Positions 36,838 through 45,839 of a stretch of DNA of 64,000 nucleotides are shown piece by piece (position 1 is the first letter of the stretch; each line of letters begins with the position of its first letter). The position numbers and the translations under genes are program-made. The stretch lies in contig NC_037260.1 in NCBI RefSeq assembly GCF_000002425.4, positions 16,667,095 to 16,731,094 of the forward strand, written 5' to 3'. This stretch comes from Physcomitrium patens (Eukaryota; Streptophyta; Bryopsida; Funariales; Funariaceae). The notes below the pieces were generated by a model that was given only the letters and a program-made list of their open reading frames with translations, searched no databases and was not told the DNA's origin.

Positions 36838-37108
36838 TTATTTTTTCTTCTAGGAATAAGTTCTACAAAGAGCAATCATCATATATTAAAAATATTTAAG
36901 ATGCGATGAATTATATTTGTCACATACTCTGCTCTTTGTTCTCTTCAAAGATGGTTGATAAGGCCTCTCAACCACCGATATTATTTCATACTAAGGCGAG
37001 AAGACCATCCAATTATTTGATCATTATTGAGGCCTTTATAACTTCTTTCATATAAAATATTTAAAATACCATTAAAAGTTGTTCCTATATCTAGTAAATA
37101 CACCAAAC

Positions 37109-37660
37109 TGTCAAGGACAAGAACTCGATGAAAGCTAAAGAGTAAGTGAGACTTTTCTCAAAAAGAAATAGGACAAAATAGAAATATGTATATTAAGAAA
37201 GAAACTGGAATGGCTATTGCCAAAATTCAAGAAAACTAGAGACCCTTGAAACTAGACTAGAAGCAAGAAAGGAGTTGACAAGAGTGAAGAAGCCTTCACT
37301 CTTGTCTCTATATATACTATCTAACTAGGGGCTACGTGGCGACGTTCTATAGGACCTCCAATATGTGTTGACTTTGTAGGATACATGCCTTGACTTACAA
37401 GGCAAGTTTTTCTACGTGTGGGCCACATAGTTAGCTTGATCTTCAAGCTAACAACATGTGTGGCACATGGCCAACTTGTTGACCACGTTTCTAATCCAGA
37501 AAGTCAATTAAAGACACCTATGAAGTCAAAGCAGCATCTAGGAAGTTTCTAAGAAGCTTCTATATTAAATATTATAGAATTAACTTACTTTTATCTACTT
37601 TTACTTACTTCTACCTATTTCTATATGTAATTATTAGCTTACAAGATTATGGCCATGACA
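37109..37660 (-). repeat. Element A 3' LTR
   Basis: The LTR is 552 bp. On the minus strand it begins TGTCATGGCC at 37660 and ends TCCTTGACA at 37109. Its TATA box and hairpin correspond to those at 43098-43137 of the 5' copy. Confidence 0.95.
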
Positions 37661-37670
37661 TTACCCCCCC
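37661..37670 (-). other. Element A polypurine tract
   Basis: GGGGGGGTAA on the minus strand lies directly before the 3' LTR. This is the RNase H-resistant primer for plus-strand cDNA synthesis in LTR retrotransposons. Confidence 0.85.
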
Positions 37671-37701
37671 TTCTAGAGACGAGTTCCACGAGGAGCGGTC
37701 A

Positions 37702-38124
37702 TCATATGTTGAGGAAATCTATGATGCGACGAATTATATTCGCCACATACTCTGATCTCTGTTCTCTTCGAAGATGATTGATAGGGCCTCTCAACCATCG
37801 GTAGTGTCTCATACCAGGGCGGGAAGACCACCCTGTTATTTGATCATTATTGATCCCATCATAACTTCCTTCGAATAAAATATTTGAAATACCATCAGGA
37901 GTTGTTCCTACCTCTAGCAAAATCACCAAACATCGGGAGTCCCTTCCCAAATCGTGATACCAAACGCGTTGTATCTCACCATCTATTCGAGGAAGAACAT
38001 GTCGTTCTTGAAGATCTTCATCTCGATTGCGTCGTCTTGAAGGTTGTGACAATCGTAATGTCTCATCCGGCAGGTCAGCAAACGAAGGTTCTTGAGTTGA
38101 ATCCGCTGGTTGTTGGCTCTCCAT
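37702..38124 (-). CDS. Element A 3' ORF, conserved protein of unknown function
   Basis: This is an intact 140-codon frame between pol and the 3' LTR, starting MESQQPAD 94 bases after the pol stop. The N-terminal third is polar (TQEPSFADLPDE) and followed by a basic patch (RRRNRDEDLQERH). The C-terminal two thirds contain SRCLVILLEV, an FEG motif, and HYRWLRGPINHLRREQ near residue 107, then an amphipathic end (ANIIRRIIDFL). No signal peptide, membrane segment or cysteine pattern is seen. Element B has a homologue at 50114-50461 and relics exist at 3178, 6411, 8770 and 36838/43482. It occupies the place of env-like ORFs but does not look like an envelope. I do not recognise the family. Confidence 0.8.
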   Translation of the reverse strand: MESQQPADSTQEPSFADLPDETLRLSQPSRRRNRDEDLQERHVLPRIDGEIQRVWYHDLGRDSRCLVILLEVGTTPDGISNILFEGSYDGINNDQITGWSSRPGMRHYRWLRGPINHLRREQRSEYVANIIRRIIDFLNI

Positions 38125-38218
38125 CTAATTAGCGTCACAAATGCAAAGAAGTTACAAACAAGGATAGGAAATTGAATGTTATCTTGCCTCAATCTTGTCT
38201 CTTTTATAAGAGAGATTT

Positions 38219-41200
38219 TCATCTTGGTTTTGATGGATGTCGTTGATGAAAAACTTTGACTTTAGCTGATGCATTTGCTAGATTCCTGGATGGCTCCCAT
38301 GTGCGTTCACTAATATCATATCCGCGCCAATGAACAAGATATTCCAGCTTATTTCGGCGCCGCCTTGAGTCTAATATCTCTTCCACCTCAAATTCTTCAT
38401 TATTATCTACTTCTATAGGAGGCGGTGGCATTTGTCTTCTTCCTTGTATATCCACTGTCTTATATGGTTCAAGAAGAGATACGTGGAATACAGGATGGAT
38501 TTTCATTGACTCCAGTAGATGTAACCGATATGCAACTGGGTTGATCTGTTCAGAAACAGAAAAGGGGCCAAGCCTACGATAGTCCAACTTGTCACAAGGT
38601 CGAGTAGTCTTGATATTGCGACGAAGTAGCCATACCTTATCATCCACATTGATTTGTGGTTGCTCCTTACGATATAGATCTACATTTATCTTTTGTCGTT
38701 CTTGAGCTTCCTTCAATTGTGTCTTCATTATTGCATGTAACTCTGACAACCGATTTGTCATATCTTCTGCTGCAGGATTATCAACTTTTGAAAAATCAAA
38801 AGTATCAAGTCGTGGATGATAACCATAATTGGCAAAGAAAGGTGTTTGTTGCGTGGAAGAATGTACCGTATTATTATAAGCAAACTCTGCCAATGGCAGA
38901 AGGGTTGTCCAATCATCTTGTTGGTAGTTGATAGTACACCTTAAATATTGCTCCAAGACTTGGTTTACGCGCTCTGTTTGTCCATCAGTTTGAGGATGGA
39001 AAGCCGAAGATAGCTTTATGTCCACTTTTAAAATCTTGAAAAGGGTCCTCCAAAATCTTGACACAAATTGAGTTCCCCTATCCGATATGATATCTTTAGG
39101 TAATCCATGATAGCGATAGATATTATCAATGAAAAGCTTAGCTGTTTCTTCACCTGTGATAGATTTTGTACATGGCACAAAATGTGCCATCTTGGTGAAA
39201 CGATCTACTATCACAAATATAGAATCATAAGATCTTGAGCTTGGAAGATCTGTGATGAAATCCATAGAAACAGAAGACCATGGTTGTTCTGGTATAGGTA
39301 ATGGCTGAAGAAGTCCGTAAGGTCGATGACGAGGAATTTTTGATCTTGAACAAATATCACATGATTGTACAAAGTCTTTGACTGACTTCCACATTTGTGG
39401 CCACCAAAAATCTCTTGATATGAGTTCCAAAGTCTTATTATATCCAAAGTGCCCTGCTGCTGGAAAGTCATGACGTGCTTGAAGAACACGTAAACGTGCT
39501 TCTCCTTCTGGAACATATAGGCGTCCTTCAAAATATAATAGATTATTCTTGAACTCAAACTTAGAAGGATCATGAGACTTGGAAGAATTATTCTCGATAT
39601 CATAAACAAGAGGGTCTGAGGACATACTGGACTGGATTTGCTTGAGAAAAGTTGAATCAACAGTCAATGTTGATTTCATTGCTCGGAGATGAAATTGCTC
39701 CGGTTTCAAGAGGACCGTTCTTTGTTGCTCAAAAGCTGCATCTCCTTCTTTTGGTGCAAAATAAGAACGTCTAGATAGGGCATCGGATAAACCTTGTTGT
39801 TTTCCTGACCGATAAGTGATAATGAACTCGAATCTTGACAAAGACATACTCCAACGAGCTTGACGACGATTCAACACGCGTGCTGACATGAAATACTCGA
39901 GGTTCTTGTGATTTGTATACACTGTGACTGGACTAGAAGCGCCTTCTAGATAATGACGCCATTCTTGAAAGGAATCCACGATCACAAGAAGTTCTTTATC
40001 GTGGATCTCATAATTGATCTCGGCTGTTGAGAATTTTCTTGAATGAAAAGCTATCGGATGGAGTTTGTCATCTGTTCCCATTTGTGATAAAACTGCACCC
40101 AAGGCAAAATCTGGTGCATCCGTTTCCATAAAAAATGCCTTGGAAAAGTCAATACGATATAAGACTGGTGCAGAGACAAACGATGTCTTCAAGGCTTCAA
40201 ATGCTGCTTCCGCTTCTTGATTCCATTGAAATTTATCTTTACTAGTCAAGCGTGTAAGTGGAGCTGCAACTCGTGAAAAATCTTTGATGAAGATCCAATA
40301 GTAATTGGCAAATCCCAAAAAACATTGGACATCTCTTACCGTCCTTGGAATCTTCCAATCCACGATTGTTTGGACTTTCTTAGAATCCATCATGAGGCCA
40401 TCATTTGAAATGATGTATCCTATAAAGTCAACTTGAGTAGTGTGAAATACACACTTTTCCATCTTGGCGTACAATCCTACGTCTCTAAGTTTTTGTAATA
40501 CTTGACGAACATGTATTTCATGTTCTTCGACGTTCTTGGAATAGATCAGGATATCGTCTAGATAGCAGACGACAAAATTGTCTAAGAATTCACAAAATAC
40601 ATCATTCATGAGATGTTGAAAAGCAGCTGGTGCATTCGTGAGTCCAAAGGGCATGACATTATATTCGAAATGTCCATACCTGGTTCGAAACGCAGTCTTC
40701 CATTCATCTCCTTCTTTGATCCGTACTAGATTATATGCTCCTCTTAGATCTATTTTTGTATAGATCTTAGCTTGATTCAACTGGTCAAGGAGTCCTGATA
40801 TCAAAGGTAATGGATACCTGTTCTTGATTGTGATCTTGTTGAGTCCTCGATAATCAACACACATTCGTAAAGATCCATCTTTTTTCTTTACGAATAGAAT
40901 TGGAGCTCCTGCTGGAGATTTTGAATGGCATATGAAATTCTTTGCTAAATTCTCGTCAATATATGTCTTGAGTTCAGCCATCTCATCTTGCGATAAACTG
41001 TAAATTGGTCCAAATGGTGGCTGAGTTCCTTCCTTGAGGTTGATTGAACAATCATATGGACGATGCTCAGGAAGAATATCTGCATTTTTTTTCTCAAAAA
41101 CGTCTTGATACTCCTGATATTGACTTGGAATGCCACTTGAAGTCTTTACGTTTTCAGAAATAGGTGCAGCATAAATAGCAAAAGTTGATCCTTCTTTTGC

Positions 41201-41707
41201 TGCATGTATAAATGCTTTTGCACCTATCAGTACGCGTTTTACTCTACTAGACTTATAATTTTTTACTTGGTTTGTAGAACTATTAATAACGCTTTTGGAA
41301 AAGTCAAGTTTACGCGAATTCCAATCTATTTGAGGGTTATATTTTTCTAGCCAGGATAAACCTAAAATAACTCGATTGGACGGGGATTTAATTATGTTAA
41401 AAGCTATGTAGATATCATGACCGTCTATTGTTACTTTTATAGGATGAGTTTCATGAGTGACATCTCCAGAAGACAAGGGACGACCATCTATGACTTCTAC
41501 ATGTACTGGTTTAGGTTTCTGTACAAAGGGTATTTTACGACTTTTAACAAATTGTTCATCTAAAAAACATGCTGAGGCTCCCGAATCTAATAAAGCAGAG
41601 GCTTTGTAATTCTTAGGTCCTAAATATAAGTCTATTATAAAACAAGGAGAGGGTTCTGAGGAGAGGATAGGACCTTCATTAGGAGTTGTACAAGGTTCCA
41701 GCTGCAT
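38219..41707 (-). CDS. pol: Element A pol: protease, RT, RNase H, integrase, chromodomain
   Basis: This is an open frame of 1162 codons. Protease: DSGAS at residues 41-45 and ILGLSW at 114. [22 protein letters not shown] from 271, and YLDD at 382-385. RNase H: METD with Asp 530, KELL with Glu 572, then YTNH at 597-600, where the usual Asp is Asn, and SDALSRR at 641. Integrase: zinc-binding H746, H753, C783, C786, and core Asp 816, Asp 876, Glu 912 (35 residues between the last two). GPF is at 1047-1049. The chromodomain (about 1104-1155) has FEVEEILDSR, LVHWRGY and TWEP. The conserved frame upstream of the ATG (RPATIGTMQLE) suggests synthesis by -1 frameshifting from gag. The RNase H change probably makes it enzymatically defective. 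Confidence 0.93.
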   Translation of the reverse strand: MQLEPCTTPNEGPILSSEPSPCFIIDLYLGPKNYKASALLDSGASACFLDEQFVKSRKIPFVQKPKPVHVEVIDGRPLSSGDVTHETHPIKVTIDGHDIYIAFNIIKSPSNRVILGLSWLEKYNPQIDWNSRKLDFSKSVINSSTNQVKNYKSSRVKRVLIGAKAFIHAAKEGSTFAIYAAPISENVKTSSGIPSQYQEYQDVFEKKNADILPEHRPYDCSINLKEGTQPPFGPIYSLSQDEMAELKTYIDENLAKNFICHSKSPAGAPILFVKKKDGSLRMCVDYRGLNKITIKNRYPLPLISGLLDQLNQAKIYTKIDLRGAYNLVRIKEGDEWKTAFRTRYGHFEYNVMPFGLTNAPAAFQHLMNDVFCEFLDNFVVCYLDDILIYSKNVEEHEIHVRQVLQKLRDVGLYAKMEKCVFHTTQVDFIGYIISNDGLMMDSKKVQTIVDWKIPRTVRDVQCFLGFANYYWIFIKDFSRVAAPLTRLTSKDKFQWNQEAEAAFEALKTSFVSAPVLYRIDFSKAFFMETDAPDFALGAVLSQMGTDDKLHPIAFHSRKFSTAEINYEIHDKELLVIVDSFQEWRHYLEGASSPVTVYTNHKNLEYFMSARVLNRRQARWSMSLSRFEFIITYRSGKQQGLSDALSRRSYFAPKEGDAAFEQQRTVLLKPEQFHLRAMKSTLTVDSTFLKQIQSSMSSDPLVYDIENNSSKSHDPSKFEFKNNLLYFEGRLYVPEGEARLRVLQARHDFPAAGHFGYNKTLELISRDFWWPQMWKSVKDFVQSCDICSRSKIPRHRPYGLLQPLPIPEQPWSSVSMDFITDLPSSRSYDSIFVIVDRFTKMAHFVPCTKSITGEETAKLFIDNIYRYHGLPKDIISDRGTQFVSRFWRTLFKILKVDIKLSSAFHPQTDGQTERVNQVLEQYLRCTINYQQDDWTTLLPLAEFAYNNTVHSSTQQTPFFANYGYHPRLDTFDFSKVDNPAAEDMTNRLSELHAIMKTQLKEAQERQKINVDLYRKEQPQINVDDKVWLLRRNIKTTRPCDKLDYRRLGPFSVSEQINPVAYRLHLLESMKIHPVFHVSLLEPYKTVDIQGRRQMPPPPIEVDNNEEFEVEEILDSRRRRNKLEYLVHWRGYDISERTWEPSRNLANASAKVKVFHQRHPSKPR

Positions 41708-41712
41708 GGTCC

Positions 41713-42717
41713 CTATTGTAGCTGGACGAATCCGTTTTCCGACATGTTGTCTTCTTTGACCGTCGTACCCCTCATTTTATAGTTGCGTCGTTTCTTTGGA
41801 CAATGTTGAGCAGTGTGCTTAGGTTCTCTGCAATATAAACATAATCCTTCTTGACGACGACGAATCTTTTCTTGCTCTGTTAAAGGTTTAAAACGTACCG
41901 CGTCAATTTACATGTCTTCTACTTCCGAATGTACGTTTGGCAAAGATGTTGATGTTGCCATTGAGTAATAACGTTGAGGTTCCCGTGAATGATTCTCAGA
42001 TCGAAATTCAAAAAGTCGATTATCACATTTTACCGCAAAATTGATTGCTTGACTCAAAGTTTGAGGATCAGGTAAGTTGAGCATCAATTTCTTTACTTCG
42101 TATTGCAATCCATAAAGAAATTGACTGATGAGTGCAGCATCATTCCACTTGATGTCAATTGCAAGTTGTCGAAATTGTGAAGCATATACTGTTACTAAGC
42201 AATTTCTTTGTCGCAGAATTCGGATCTTATTTGTTACAACACGAGTTGCATCGTGTTCACCATACATAGATCGAAACTGCGCCAAAAAAGCTTCCAAATT
42301 GTCCAATATTGGATTTCATTGTTCAAGAAAAGACGAAAACCACGATAATGCAGAACCAGAAAGTAGAGTGCCAATAAACCTGACTTGTGATCCTGGAGTT
42401 GGATAGCTTTGCGGTTGAAGTTCAATTGCCAATTGTACTTGATTGATGAACCCTCGAAACTTTGATCTCGTACCATCAAATTTCTCAGGTAAGGCAATTC
42501 TTGGTTCTCTAGTGCTTATAGGGTGTTGTATAATTGGAGAAGGAACGTGATTTGTTGTAGATGTTGAAGCAGCTCCGATCATCTCTATATCTCCACTTTC
42601 TGCTATTCTTGTTCTTTCCTATGTTGGTGAATTGAGTTGATGCATCGCAAGCATTAACTCCCTCATTTGCTCTTGCATTTGTGCCATTGCACTCTTCATT
42701 TCAACAAGCTCTGCCAT
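41713..42717 (-). pseudogene. gag: Element A gag with three nonsense codons
   Basis: From ATG 42717 (MAELVEMKSAMAQMQ, coiled-coil-like) the frame has exactly 335 codons to TAG at 41715-41713. It contains FIGTLLSGSALSWFSSFLEQ, VYASQFRQLAIDIKWNDAAL, FLYGLQYEVKKLMLNLPD and VKCDNRLFE. The zinc knuckle is C-LY-C-REPK-H-TAQH-C. Stops lie at 42621-42619 (TAG), 42318-42316 (TGA where C has CGA) and 41910-41908 (TAA where C has CAA). At least the last two are C-to-T changes. Gag would build the particle; this copy cannot. Confidence 0.9.
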
Positions 42718-42808
42718 AATGACACTAAGAAGAAAAATTTGTTTGATATTGCTCAAGACAAAAGAAAAGAAAGACTTGATAACAAAGAAGATACTAAGAA
42801 CAATATCA

Positions 42809-42916
42809 GTTTAGAAGTGGGTAATCCGCAAACTTCTAATACGCTTATGTCTTGTCAAGAGAAAGGGGTAATCCACTCTTACTCAAGAAAAAACAAAGCT
42901 CTGATATTGTAAGTGT
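42809..42916 (-). other. Element A leader module with GCGGATTACCC, single copy
   Basis: Between primer site and gag the minus strand carries one copy of the leader module. It begins AATATCAGAGCTTTG, contains GGATTACCCCTTTC and, about 40 bases later, GCGGATTACCCACTTC, and ends AACTGATATTG. Element C has one copy and element B three. Repeated GGATTACCC halves within one module suggest a structured or protein-bound RNA region. Confidence 0.65.
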
Positions 42917-42927
42917 ACTCTTGTCAA
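42917..42927 (-). other. Element A self-priming primer site
   Basis: TTGACAAGAGT on the minus strand lies two bases inside the 5' LTR. It is perfectly complementary to ACTCTTGTCAA (43106-43096), which lies about 31 bases after the TATA box and is the expected mRNA start. This is the layout of Tf1, whose first 11 mRNA bases prime its own reverse transcription. Confidence 0.75.
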
Positions 42928-42929
42928 TC

Positions 42930-43481
42930 TGTCAAGGACAAGAACTCGATGAAAGCTAAAGAGTAAGTGAAACTTTTTTCAAAAAGAAATAGGACAAAAT
43001 AGAAATATGTATATTAAGAAAGAAACTGGAATGGCTATTGCCAAAATACAAGAAAACTAGAGACCCTTGAAACTAGACTAGAAGCAAGAAAGGAGTTGAC
43101 AAGAGTGAAGAAGCCTTCACTCTTGTCTCTATATATACTATCTAACTAGGGGCTACGTGGCGACGTTCTATAGGACCTCCAATATGTGTTGACTTTGTAG
43201 GACACATGCCTTGACTTACAAGGCAAGTTTTTCTACGTGTGGGCCACATAGTTAGCTTGATCTTCAAGCTAACAACATGTGTGGCACATGGCCAACTTGT
43301 TGACCACGTTTCTAATCCAAAAAGTCAATTAAAGATACCTATGAAGTCAAAGCAGCGTCTAGGAAGTTTCTAGGAAGCTTCTATATTAAATATTATAGAA
43401 TTAACTTACTTTTATCTACTTTTACTTACTTCTACCTATTTCTATATGTAATTATTAGCTTACATGATTATGGCCGTGAGA
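42930..43481 (-). repeat. Element A 5' LTR
   Basis: The LTR is 552 bp, the same length as its partner, with about eleven substitutions and no gaps seen. The outer end on the minus strand is TCTCACGGCC instead of TGTCATGGCC. The promoter region is described separately. Confidence 0.95.
43096..43137 (-). promoter_or_regulatory. Element A core promoter with hairpin at the start site
   Basis: On the minus strand TATATATA (43137-43130) is followed by GACAAGAGTGAA (43127-43116), a 6-base loop and its perfect complement TTCACTCTTGTC (43109-43098). The predicted mRNA start, ACTCTTGTCAA, lies in the right arm. The left arm lies between TATA and start, so it is present in RNA only in the copy transcribed from the 3' LTR. 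Confidence 0.7.
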
Positions 43482-44836
43482 CAAACATTGAGAGTTTCTT
43501 TTAAGGTCATGATACCAAATGTGTTATATCTTGCCATCTATTTGAAAAAGAGCATGTTATTTTTGAGGATTTTTATTTCGATTCTAATATCTTGAAAGTT
43601 GTCACAATTGCAACGTCTTGTTTGGCAGGTCAATAAACAAAGGCCTTTGAATTAGATCTACTTATTATTGATTGTCTATCTCTCTAGTGTCACAAATACA
43701 AAGAAGCTATAACAAGGATAGAAAGTAGAATGTTATCTTGTTTAGATCTTGTTTCTTTTATAGGGAAGCTTTTTATCTTGGTTTTAATGGATGTCGTTGA
43801 TGAAAAGCTTCTATCTTCTTTGTTGTATTTGTAAGATTCTTTGCTAGCTCCCATATTTGTTCACTAATATCATATCCATGCCAATAAATAAGATATTCTA
43901 AATATTTTGGCTCTAATTTGAAATTGACACTTCTCCCACTTTAAATTCTTTATTATTATTTATTTTTATAAAAAGAAGTCGTATTTGTCTTCTTCTTGAT
44001 ATTTTCACTATCTTATATAGTTTAAAAAGAGACATGTGAAATATAAGATGGATCTTCATTAATTCCCATAGGTATAATTGATATGCAATTAGATTGATTT
44101 GTTTAGAAATAAAAAAAAGGTCCAAACCTAAAATAGTGCAACTTGTGACAAGGATAAGTAGGCTTAATATTTCAATAAAATAACTATATCTTGTCACCAA
44201 TATTGAATTGTGGTTGTTGTTTTTGATAGATATCTGCAATGATCTTTTGTTATTCTTGAGCTTCTTTTAATTGTACCTTTATTGTTGCATGTAGCTTTGA
44301 CAAATCATTTGTCAAATCTTTTGCCACAAGATTTTTAACTATTGAAAAGTCAAAAGTATCAAGTTATGGATGATAACCATAATTAGCAAAGAAAGGTATT
44401 TGTTGCATAGAAAAATGTACCTTATTATTATAAGCAAATTCTATCGATGGTAAAAAAAATTTCCTATTGTCTTATTGGTAATTAATCATACACTTTAAAT
44501 ACTACTCCAAAATTTGATTTACAAATTCTATTTGTCTATCAATTTAAAGATTAAAGGTAAAGATAGCTTTATATCTATCTTTAGAATCTTAAAAAGAATT
44601 CTTTAATATCTTCATATGAATTGTGTCCTCTTATTTAATATAATATCTTTGAGAATTCCATAATATTGATAGATATTTTCAAGAAAAAGTTTGGTTGTTT
44701 TTTTATTTATAATAGATTTTGTACATGGTATAAAATATTCTATCTTCATAAAATAATCTATTATTATACATATAGATTCATACGAACTTGAGATTGGAAG
44801 ATCCATAATAAAATCTATAGAATCAGAAAACCATGG
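43482..44836 (-). pseudogene. Element D: 3' ORF start, chromodomain and integrase remnants
   Basis: The minus strand carries the first part of the 3' ORF (43482-43690, start codon degraded) and pol C-terminal pieces. These include LILVTSCTILGLDLFFISKQ at the GPY/F region, INLIAYQLYLWELMKIHLIF, and an integrase core stretch WFSDSIDFIMDLPISSSYES (44848-44760, catalytic Asp kept). B inserted within the codons just before that core, at 44836. Confidence 0.8.
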
Positions 44837-45308
44837 TGTTAGGGACATAGTCCTTAGACCTTTCTAGAGACAAGTTTCTAGAACCTTCTAGAAAGAAGTC
44901 TCAAGAAACTTCCAAAAGATTTCTTCAATATTCTCTTAGAATATTCTTCAAAGATTCCCTAAAGATTCTTTGAAGATTTCCTAAAGATTCCCTTAGAAGG
45001 CTCAAGAAGATTCTTAGAATATTCTAGTAGATTCTAGGAAGTTACTTGAGAAGCTTCCTAGCTCTTGGGTAGTTGCTCAAGAAGCTTCACAGTTCTTGGG
45101 AAGCTTCTTGATGCGCTTTCTTAGAACCATAGGCCAGTAGTATATATAGGAGTCGAGGCTGAAGAGTTCTTCAGTCTCGACAACACATCTCTTGGAGTTC
45201 TAGCTCACCTTTCTGGTGTTGTTCTTGTACTCATCTGTTTAATCTAGTTCTGCCACTTCTTCTTGAACTTCTTATTAGATTTCAAGTCTGTATTTTGTGT
45301 CCGTGACA
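44837..45308 (+). repeat. Element B 5' LTR
   Basis: The LTR is 472 bp, from TGTTAGGGAC to GTCCGTGACA. The first 250 bases are dense in TTCTAGAA, AGATTC and GAAGCTTC-like short palindromes, which may serve as heat-shock-type (nGAAn) elements; that is inference from pattern only. The core promoter follows at 45141. Confidence 0.96.
45141..45183 (+). promoter_or_regulatory. Element B core promoter with hairpin at the start site
   Basis: TATATATAGG at 45141 is followed by GTCGAGGCTGAA (45152-45163), a 6-base loop and TTCAGTCTCGAC (45170-45181). The arms pair at 11 of 12 positions, the twelfth being G-T. The predicted mRNA start, AGTCTCGACAA (45173-45183), lies in the right arm about 32 bases from TATA. 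Geometry equals that of element A although the bases differ. Confidence 0.7.
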
Positions 45309-45310
45309 GT

Positions 45311-45321
45311 TTGTCGAGACT
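45311..45321 (+). other. Element B self-priming primer site
   Basis: TTGTCGAGACT lies two bases after the LTR end and is perfectly complementary to AGTCTCGACAA at 45173-45183. No tRNA-type TGG start is present at this position. The 2-base gap and 11-base length are identical to elements A and C and the LTR at 63 kb. Confidence 0.78.
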
Positions 45322-45332
45322 ACCTTTATCTT

Positions 45333-45706
45333 AATATCAAAGTTGAATCCTTCTTGTTTGAGAGCGGATTACCCTTCTTCTTAAAGGTATTCTAGCGCTT
45401 TAGGGGTTGCAGATTATCTTCCTCTAAACTGATATTTTTTCAATCACAATATCAGAGCTTAGTTCTTTGAGGCAGAGAGTGGACTACCCCTTTCCTTGGA
45501 GATACTTGAGCGTTCTAAGGGTTGCGGATTACCCTCTCTTGGACTGATATTAATTCCTTCTTTTTGTTTAGCATAGCTAGTAGAAAAGACTGTTAACATC
45601 GATTTCAGAGCTTTGCCTTCTTGATAGAGTGCGGATTACCCCTCTTCTCGAAAGCATTGAGGCATTTTTAGAGGTTGCGGATTACCCTCCTCTAAAACTG
45701 AAATCG
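45333..45706 (+). repeat. Element B leader: three tandem GGATTACCC modules
   Basis: Three modules of about 104-108 bp lie at 45333-45436, 45448-45551 and 45599-45706. Each begins with an ATATCAGAGC-like string, has GGATTACCC or GGACTACCC near its start and GCGGATTACCC-like sequence in its second half, and ends ACTGATATT or similar. Elements A and C have only one module. No open frame is kept across them, so they are likely untranslated RNA. Confidence 0.8.
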
Positions 45707-45839
45707 TTTAGTGTTTTTTTTTTCCTTTTCTCCGAGTAGGTTTTAGTGACAGGTAGTGCTACAATTTTCTCTAAAACTGCTTTACCTACGCCTATACCCT
45801 TCTCGTTATCCGAATGGATTTACCTAGGTTGCTTTCATA

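Larger units (their letters stand above)
37109..43481 (-). mobile_element. Chromovirus element A, complete, minus strand
   Basis: The element is 6373 bp with two 552-bp LTRs and perfect CAAAC duplications at 37104-37108 and 43482-43486. The order on the minus strand is 5' LTR, primer site, leader, gag, pol, 3' ORF, purine tract, 3' LTR. I count about eleven differences between the LTRs, including the outer terminus of the 5' LTR (TC instead of TG). Pol is one uninterrupted frame of 1162 codons, but gag has three stops. It inserted into the 3' ORF of element D. Confidence 0.95.

Noticed and set aside
39211-39660. Open frame of 149 codons on the minus strand overlapping element A pol
   Set aside because: It is an alternative frame of the integrase region; its composition (Ile/Leu/Ser-rich) is that of a frame-shifted reading.
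42890-42912. tRNA-Met primer site in element A (ATATCAGAGC resembles TGGTATCAGAGC)
   Set aside because: It would put the LTR end at TTACA, inside sequence that is not repeated at the other LTR. The repeated part ends at TTGACA, where the self-complementary 11-mer follows at a constant 2-base gap in all copies.
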